Assembly: GCA_043742865.1 (NCBI GenBank) | Contig: JAYTXR010000313.1 | Span: 1 to 11,433, forward strand | Origin: PALSA-911 sp043742865 | Lineage (GTDB): Bacteria > Pseudomonadota > Alphaproteobacteria > Acetobacterales > Acetobacteraceae | DNA length: 11,433 nucleotides | Direction of reading: 5' to 3' | Shown: positions 7,158 to 11,433 of the stretch, one piece after another | Numbering within the stretch: position 1 is the first letter of the stretch | Layout of the letters: every line of letters starts with the position of its first letter | Position numbers and translations under genes: made by a program | The notes under the pieces: generated by a model | What the model saw: the letters and a program-made list of their open reading frames with translations, nothing else | The model's database searches: none | What the model was told of the DNA's origin: nothing

Positions 7158-8351
7158 ATGGATATAATCTGGCTTTCCTATATAGCTGGGCTGCTGAGTT
7201 TGCTGGGCCTCGGCCAGGCGCTGTTCGGCTGGCGGTTGGCGGTGCATTTCGCAGCCAGCCCGCGATCGGCACCCCGCCAGCTTACCCCGGTCACGGTGCT
7301 GAAGCCGCTCTATGGCGATGAGCCGTTGCTGGAGGCGGCGCTGTCGTCGCTTTGCCGGCAGAATGGCTGGCCCTGTCAGATCGTGTTCGGCGTGCAGAGC
7401 CCGACCGACGCCGCGCTGGCGGTGGTGGATATCCTGCGCGCGCGGTTTCCCGACGCCGATTTCACCGTGGTGGTCGATCCGACACAGCATGGCCCGAACC
7501 GCAAGATCGGCAATCTGATCAACATGCTGCCGGCCGCCCGGCATGATCTGCTGGTGATCGCCGATTCCGATCTGCATGTGGGGCCGGATTATCTGGAGCG
7601 GCTGGTGGCGACGCTGGAGCAGCCCGGCTGCGGGCTGGCCACCACGCTTTATGCCGGCCTGCCGGCCGCGCCCACGGCGATCGGGGCCCTGGGCGCGATG
7701 GCGATCACGCATTACTTCCTGCCGGGCGCCTTGCTGGCGCGGGCGATGGGACGGCAGGACTGCCTGGGGGCGACCATGGCGCTGCGGCGCGAGACATTGG
7801 TGCGGCTAGGCGGCCTGCCAGCTTTGGTGGCGCATCTGGCCGACGACAACGCGCTGGGACGCCGGGTCCGCGGCCTGGGCCTGGATGTCCGGATTGCCGG
7901 CACGGTGCCGGCGACCACGGTGCCGGAGACGCGGATCGCCGAGCTTTTCCACCACGAGCTGCGCTGGGCACGCACCATCCGAGCCTTGGAACCCACCGCC
8001 TTCGCCGCATCCTGCCTGCAATTTCCGCTGGTCTGGGCGGCGCTGGCGCTGTTGGTATCCGGCGCCGCCGCGTGGACGGCGGTTCTGTTCGCGGCCACCT
8101 GGATTTTTCGCGCGATCGTCGCCCGCGGTATCGACCGGGCATTGGCGCCGCTCCAGCCAGGCCTTTCTTTGCGCGCTGGGCTTGCTTTTCGCGCGCCGTT
8201 CTGGCTTCTGCCATTGCGCGAGCTGATGTCGGTCGTCGTGATGATCGCGAGCTATGGCGGACACAGCGTGGAATGGCGTGGCCATAGATTGCACGCCGAC
8301 GGCCCCGTCTCCCTGTCCTCGCCCGCACCGGGCCTACGGTCCGGCCTCTGA
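7158..8351 (+). CDS. hpnI: HpnI, hopanoid glycosyltransferase (GT2/GT21-like)
   Basis: HpnI is a membrane glycosyltransferase related to ceramide glucosyltransferases. In the studied pathway it transfers N-acetylglucosamine from the UDP sugar to bacteriohopanetetrol. The 397-residue protein starts with a membrane segment (about 3-24), then a GT-A domain. Motifs are TVLKPLYG (46-53), ADSD (135-138; the D-x-D-like metal and nucleotide site), ADDN (228-231; catalytic-base region) and HHELRW (265-270), equivalent to the (Q/R/H)xxRW acceptor motif. Two or three hydrophobic segments follow (about 284-320 and 345-366). This arrangement is typical of GT21-like enzymes and of HpnI. It lies between hpnM and hpnJ with gaps of 7 and 16 bases. 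No good Shine-Dalgarno is visible at its ATG, so it may depend on translation of hpnM. Acceptor and sugar are assigned from family knowledge and neighbours, not from the sequence alone. Confidence 0.92.
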   Translation: MDIIWLSYIAGLLSLLGLGQALFGWRLAVHFAASPRSAPRQLTPVTVLKPLYGDEPLLEAALSSLCRQNGWPCQIVFGVQSPTDAALAVVDILRARFPDADFTVVVDPTQHGPNRKIGNLINMLPAARHDLLVIADSDLHVGPDYLERLVATLEQPGCGLATTLYAGLPAAPTAIGALGAMAITHYFLPGALLARAMGRQDCLGATMALRRETLVRLGGLPALVAHLADDNALGRRVRGLGLDVRIAGTVPATTVPETRIAELFHHELRWARTIRALEPTAFAASCLQFPLVWAALALLVSGAAAWTAVLFAATWIFRAIVARGIDRALAPLQPGLSLRAGLAFRAPFWLLPLRELMSVVVMIASYGGHSVEWRGHRLHADGPVSLSSPAPGLRSGL

Positions 8352-8367
8352 AGGTATTGAACCCGCC

Positions 8368-9795
8368 ATGATGAAGACCCTGTTCCTACAGCCGCCCTCC
8401 ACCGACGGGTTCGACGGCGGCGCCGGCTCGCGCTACCAGGCGAAGCGGGAAATCAAGTCGTTCTGGTATCCGACCTGGCTGGCCCAGCCGGCCGCCCTGG
8501 TGCCCGGCAGCAAGCTGATCGACGCCCCGCCGGCCCGCATCAGCCTGGAGACGGTGACGCGGCAGGCGCGCGATTTCGAGCTCTGCATCATCCATACCTC
8601 GACCCCTTCCTTCGCCTCGGACGTGAAGGTGGCGGAGGCGATGAAAACCGCGAACCCGGCGCTGAAGATCGGCTTTGTGGGCGCCAAGGTGGCGGTGCAG
8701 CCGATCGAAAGCCTGCAAAAGGGCGAGGTGATTGATTTCGTCGCCCGCAACGAATTCGACTTCACCTGCCTGGAGGTCGCCGAAGGGCGCGACTGGGCCA
8801 GCATCGACGGCATCACCTGGCGCAACCGCGACGGCGAGCTGGTGACCAACAAGGACCGCGCGGTGCTGGAGGACATGGACCAGCTGCCGTTCGTGACCGA
8901 GGTCTATAAGCGCGACCTGCGTATCGAAGACTATTTCATCGGCTACCTGCAACACCCGTACGTGTCGCTGTACACCGGCCGCGGCTGCAAAAGCCGCTGC
9001 ACGTTCTGCCTGTGGCCGCAGACCGTCGGCGGCCACCGCTACCGCGTGCGCAGCCCCGAACACGTGGCCGAGGAAATACGCCTGACGCAGAAATACTTCC
9101 CCCAGGTTCGGGAAGTGTTTTTCGATGACGATACCTTCACCGACAACCTTCCGCGCGCCGAGGCGATCGCCCGGGAACTGGGCAAGCTCGGCGTCACCTG
9201 GTCCTGCAACGCCAAGGCCAACGTGCCGCGCGAGACGCTGAAGGTGTTGCGCGATAACGGCCTGCGGCTGCTGCTGGTGGGCTACGAAAGCGGCAACCAG
9301 CAGATCCTGCACAACATCAAAAAGGGCATGCTGATCGATGTCGCCAAGCAGTTCACCAAGGACTGCCACGAGCTCGGCATCAAGATCCACGGCACCTTCA
9401 TTCTCGGCCTGCCCGGCGAAACCCGCGAGACCATCCAGGAAACCATCCGCTTCGCCACCGAGATCAATCCGCACACGCTGCAGGTGTCGCTGGCCGCGCC
9501 CTATCCCGGCACGTTCCTGTACAAGCAGGCGATGGAAAACGGCTGGCTGGACGCCGAACATGCCGAGCTGATCGACGAACACGGCATCCAGATCGCGCCG
9601 CTGCACTACCCGCATCTGTCGCACACCGAAATCTTCGACAGCGTGGAAACCTTCTACCGGAAGTTCTATTTCCGCGCCCCGAAGATCGCCGCGATCGTCG
9701 GCGAAATGGTCCGCAGCCCGCAAATGATGAAGCGCCGCCTGCGCGAGGGCGTTGAGTTCTTCCAGTTCCTCCGCGAACGTTCGACCGCGGCTTGA
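8368..9795 (+). CDS. hpnJ: HpnJ, hopanoid radical SAM enzyme (cyclitol ether formation)
   Basis: HpnJ is a radical-SAM protein with an N-terminal B12-binding-like domain. In the studied pathway it turns the glucosamine head group of bacteriohopanetetrol glucosamine into the cyclitol ether. The 475-residue protein begins MMKTLFLQPPSTDGFDGGAG and continues with AKREIKSFWYPTWLAQP, the family N-terminus. The [4Fe-4S] CxxxCxxC is C207-C211-C214 (GRGCKSRCTFCLW). It is followed by the radical-SAM barrel with FFDDDTFTDN and GYESGNQ and by the substrate region GTFILGLPGET. The frame stays open upstream to 8254 inside hpnI, but the extra residues are low-complexity and overlap hpnI, so ATG 8368 (or the adjacent ATG 8371) is preferred; AAGG lies about 13 bases upstream. 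In gene order it precedes hpnK although HpnK is thought to act first. The composite inverted repeat begins 3 bases after its stop. Confidence 0.95.
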   Translation: MMKTLFLQPPSTDGFDGGAGSRYQAKREIKSFWYPTWLAQPAALVPGSKLIDAPPARISLETVTRQARDFELCIIHTSTPSFASDVKVAEAMKTANPALKIGFVGAKVAVQPIESLQKGEVIDFVARNEFDFTCLEVAEGRDWASIDGITWRNRDGELVTNKDRAVLEDMDQLPFVTEVYKRDLRIEDYFIGYLQHPYVSLYTGRGCKSRCTFCLWPQTVGGHRYRVRSPEHVAEEIRLTQKYFPQVREVFFDDDTFTDNLPRAEAIARELGKLGVTWSCNAKANVPRETLKVLRDNGLRLLLVGYESGNQQILHNIKKGMLIDVAKQFTKDCHELGIKIHGTFILGLPGETRETIQETIRFATEINPHTLQVSLAAPYPGTFLYKQAMENGWLDAEHAELIDEHGIQIAPLHYPHLSHTEIFDSVETFYRKFYFRAPKIAAIVGEMVRSPQMMKRRLREGVEFFQFLRERSTAA

Positions 9796-9798
9796 AGG

Positions 9799-10000
9799 AA
9801 GCAAGGCCAGGGGGCGCTGCCCCCTGGAACCCCGCCAGAGGCGAGCCTCTGGACACCCGGTTATTTTTGAAGGAATGGGCGGGCTATGGTGAGGGTGTTC
9901 GCACCGTCTCGTCCGCCCATTCCTTCAAAAATGTCGGCGGTTTCCAAAGGGCTTGGCCCTTTGGCGGGGTTCCAAGGGGCAGCGCCCCTTGGCCTTGCTT
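9799..10000. repeat. Composite inverted-repeat element, two ~85-base arms with nested hairpins
   Basis: The left arm is 9799-9882 and the right arm 9913-10000, and each is largely the reverse complement of the other. Shared blocks in order from outside in are AAGCAAGGCCA (9799-9809), GGAACCCCGCC (9826-9836) and the perfect 19-bp stem nearest the centre. Each arm also carries two hairpins: 9807-9827 (9-bp stem, 3-base loop), 9835-9852 (8 bp), 9944-9964 (8 bp) and 9972-9992 (9 bp). Stem sequences differ between arms by paired substitutions. The element fills nearly all of the 208-base gap between hpnJ and hpnK. It contains no gene. It resembles REP/BIME-like clustered palindromes or a MITE, but only one copy is in the window, so membership of a family is inferred. 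Confidence 0.85.
9864..9931. repeat. Central stem-loop of the composite repeat
   Basis: TTTTTGAAGGAATGGGCGG (9864-9882) and its exact reverse complement (9913-9931) form a perfect 19-bp stem around a 30-base loop. Inside the loop GGTG-TTCG-CACC (9894-9905) makes a small hairpin with a UUCG-type tetraloop. It is the only block of the element where the arms are identical over such length. Confidence 0.85.
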
Positions 10001-10003
10001 GCC

Positions 10004-10846
10004 ATGAGGCGGGTGATCGTCTCCGCGGACGATTTCGGATTATCCGAGGCGGTCAACGAGGGCATCGAGCGCGCGCATCGCGAGGGCATTCTCCAGGCGG
10101 CCAGTCTTATGGTGGCGGGTGCGGCCGCCGATGACGCCGTTCGCCGGGCGCGGGCGATGCCTGGGTTGCGGGTGGGGCTGCATCTGGTGGTGATCGAGGG
10201 GCCGGCGGTGCTGGCGCCGGCGGTTATTCCCGATCTGGTGGATGCGGGCGGGCAGTTTCCGTCGGATCAGCTGCGGCTGGGGTTGAGGTATTTCTTCCGC
10301 CCCGGCGTGCGGCGGCAATTGGCGGCGGAGATCCGCGCGCAGTTCGCCGCCTTCGCGGCTACTGGCCTGCCTCTGGACCACGCCAACGCGCATAAACACA
10401 TGCATCTGCACCCAATTGTGGGGCGGATGCTGATCGGGATTGGCCGGGAGTTCGGCTTGCGCGCGGTGCGTATTCCCGCCGAGCCGCCCGATGTGATGGC
10501 CGCCTGCGGCGAGCCGACCGGCCTCGGGGCGCGCGCGCTGTATCGCTGGACGCGACTGCTGCGGCGCCAGACCGAGCGGGCCGGGATGGCGACCAACGAT
10601 CATCTGTTCGGCATCGCCTGGAGCGGGCGGATGACCGCCGAGCGTCTGCTGCGCCTGGCGCCCCATCTGCCGGACGGGACCAGCGAAATCTATTTCCACC
10701 CCGCCAGCCGGCGCGACGCGATCCTCGACGCGCGAATGCCGGAATACCAGCACGAAGCGGAACTGGCCGCCCTGCTGGACCCACGCGTGCGGCAAGCGAT
10801 GGATGCCGTGGGGAGCAATGCCGTTCGCATTCGACCCCCTGGATGA
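10004..10846 (+). CDS. hpnK: HpnK, hopanoid deacetylase (ChbG/YdjC family)
   Basis: HpnK is a ChbG/YdjC-type carbohydrate deacetylase. In hopanoid clusters it removes the acetyl group from the N-acetylglucosaminyl head group put on by HpnI. The 280-residue protein has the expected N-terminal SADDFG (D9, D10; catalytic and metal aspartates), GLHL (H60), the histidine-rich NAHKHMHLHP (128-137; metal ligands) and the C-terminal EIYFHPA block. The ATG at 10004 gives MRRVIVSADDFGLS, the usual beginning of the family. Upstream in-frame codons lie within the repeat and add no conserved residues. The bases before the ATG belong to the inverted repeat and hold no Shine-Dalgarno, unlike a normal intra-operon start. 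It is the last recognised gene of the plus-strand unit, and no clear intrinsic terminator was seen after it. Confidence 0.93.
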   Translation: MRRVIVSADDFGLSEAVNEGIERAHREGILQAASLMVAGAAADDAVRRARAMPGLRVGLHLVVIEGPAVLAPAVIPDLVDAGGQFPSDQLRLGLRYFFRPGVRRQLAAEIRAQFAAFAATGLPLDHANAHKHMHLHPIVGRMLIGIGREFGLRAVRIPAEPPDVMAACGEPTGLGARALYRWTRLLRRQTERAGMATNDHLFGIAWSGRMTAERLLRLAPHLPDGTSEIYFHPASRRDAILDARMPEYQHEAELAALLDPRVRQAMDAVGSNAVRIRPPG

Positions 10847-11122
10847 TGGACCGGCTGATACTAACCGGACATCGGACCCGTGTCGCGATGCGGCGTCGGG
10901 GACTTATTCCGGTCCTATCTTTCGGAAATTGGGCTTGGGACGACAAACCCGGAACCTATCTACACGCGAAGCATCCGACGACCGAAACTCCCGCGTTATG
11001 AGCCTCCTTTTCGGTCGTATGATTCGGAACCTGCAACTCATTGAAAAATCTGGCCTTGGCCGAGTTCCCGAAAATCTTGATATTCGCACGAAGCTGACGG
11101 GCGGCATGCGCGCCTCAAGGGG
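10847..11122. other. Intergenic stretch after hpnK, no convincing gene
   Basis: GC content falls visibly here compared with the hpn genes. A plus-strand frame of 140 codons overlaps the end of hpnK and runs to 11225, and a minus-strand frame of 67 codons spans 11107-10904. Neither has recognisable motifs, a good ribosome-binding site or the strong G/C third-position bias of the neighbours. No transfer RNA, clear terminator or repeat was recognised. Confidence 0.55.
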
Positions 11123-11359
11123 TCATTCCACGATCGCGGGGATACCTCCATCATTCCAAATCTGCCCGTGGCGCAAACCTTCAAAGGATTTCGGCAGTGT
11201 CGACCAATCGATGGATGCCCTATAACCAGCCCAAGAAGTCATTCCGATTGTCACCAATCCAAACACGAGTGCAGCCATTCGCCAGCGGGGGCGTGGCTTA
11301 GGCGCGGCAACAGCGAGCCTATAATTTGTCAATTGAGTAATACCAACCGTCCTAGACAT
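11123..11359 (-). CDS. Possible small single-span membrane protein, unrecognised
   Basis: This frame encodes 78 residues with a basic segment (PKPRPRWR), one hydrophobic stretch (MAALVFGLVTIGMTSWAGY, about 28-46) and a polar tail ending GGIPAIVE. I recognise no family. The ATG at 11359 has AGAGG three bases upstream, but it overlaps the last codons of the probable transposase gene by eight bases, so this start may be an accident of an insertion junction. An ATG at 11278 would give a 51-residue protein starting right at the hydrophobic segment. A weak promoter-like pair (TTGGTA, 17 bases, TATAGG; 11346 to 11318 on the minus strand) lies ahead of that second start. It may be a remnant of a gene cut by a mobile element or a real small membrane protein. 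Confidence is low because the sequence is short and less GC-rich than its neighbours. Confidence 0.35.
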   Translation of the reverse strand: MSRTVGITQLTNYRLAVAAPKPRPRWRMAALVFGLVTIGMTSWAGYRASIDWSTLPKSFEGLRHGQIWNDGGIPAIVE

Positions 11360-11433
11360 TGACCTCTGCCCACTCGCGGTTTCCGATTGAGCGGATGCGC
11401 TGGGGGTCCGCGATCAACCAGTTCCACGCGACT
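11352..11433 (-). CDS. C-terminal end of a probable transposase (IS630-like), partial
   Basis: On the minus strand the window enters an open frame of 26 codons ending at a TAG (11354-11352). The residues are AWNWLIADPQRIRSIGNREW with a short AEVNV end. This resembles the C-terminal AWN-L-x-P-x-(R)I-x-SI-x-R-x-WA signature I associate with IS630-type DDE transposases. Too little is present to see catalytic residues, so the assignment is provisional. It implies that an insertion sequence, or its remnant, lies just right of the window, with one terminal repeat expected shortly after this stop (about 11290-11351). Confidence 0.45.
   Translation of the reverse strand, partial: VAWNWLIADPQRIRSIGNREWAEVNV

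Noticed and set aside
8386..9804. Minus-strand open frame of 472 codons opposite hpnJ
   Set aside because: It is antisense to a complete hpnJ with its radical-SAM motif, and the product shows no recognisable motif.
9835..9868. Intrinsic terminator after hpnJ (hairpin 9835-9852 followed by TTATTTTT)
   Set aside because: Eight bases, partly GC-rich, separate the hairpin from the T-run, so the usual terminator geometry is not met. The T-run is better explained as part of the 19-bp stem.
9799..10000. CRISPR array as an explanation of the hpnJ-hpnK repeats
   Set aside because: The repeats are inverted, not direct, occur as one mirrored pair, and have no regular spacers or cas genes nearby.
10803..11225. 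Plus-strand frame of 140 codons overlapping the hpnK end
   Set aside because: It overlaps the conserved HpnK C-terminus, has no ribosome-binding site and no recognisable motif.
11297..11325. Perfect TATAAT at 11320-11325 on the plus strand as a promoter
   Set aside because: No -35-like hexamer stands at the right distance and no plus-strand gene follows within the window.
10853..11351. GATACTAACCG near 10857 resembles AATACCAACCG near 11339, as if ends of one element
   Set aside because: The match is short and imperfect, and both copies have the same orientation, whereas insertion-sequence ends should be inverted.

Overview
This window is the isoprenoid-precursor and side-chain part of a bacterial hopanoid gene cluster. 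The GC-rich, strongly codon-biased sequence, the MEP-pathway genes lying among hpn genes, and the PEP-CTERM protein at the edge suggest an alphaproteobacterium. Acetobacteraceae or a related Rhodospirillales lineage is my best guess; it rests on gene content and protein character, not on a search.

Layout. At 1-777 lies the 3' part of a gene for a secreted, propeller-like PEP-CTERM protein. It converges on a minus-strand unit, ispH - hpnH - DUF1330 (3253 down to 826), with a short hairpin (792-815) between the two. A 358-base divergent intergenic region (3254-3611) separates this unit from a plus-strand unit, ispA - dxs - hpnM - hpnI - hpnJ - hpnK (3612-10846). Genes in both units are closely packed: dxs and hpnM overlap, and gaps are 7-19 bases. 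The exception is hpnJ-hpnK, where a 202-base composite inverted repeat (9799-10000) starts 3 bases after the hpnJ stop and ends 3 bases before the hpnK start. After hpnK the sequence becomes less GC-rich and has no convincing gene up to a possible small membrane protein (11359-11123, minus). The right edge holds the last 26 codons of a probable transposase gene (minus).

How the genes fit together. Dxs makes DXP at the entry to the MEP pathway, IspH makes IPP and DMAPP at its end, and IspA condenses these to farnesyl diphosphate, the squalene and hopene precursor. HpnH adds the 5'-deoxyadenosyl group to hopene. HpnI (sugar transfer), HpnK (deacetylation) and HpnJ (radical-SAM rearrangement) build the glucosamine and then cyclitol-ether head group on bacteriohopanetetrol. 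HpnM is an MlaC-like periplasmic lipid-binding protein and may help move hopanoids. Squalene synthesis genes (hpnCDE), squalene-hopene cyclase, hpnG and the transporter hpnN are not here and must lie elsewhere.

The least ordinary feature is the repeat between hpnJ and hpnK. It has two roughly 85-base inverted arms, each with two small hairpins, around a perfect 19-bp stem. The arms differ from each other mostly by paired changes that keep the hairpins intact.
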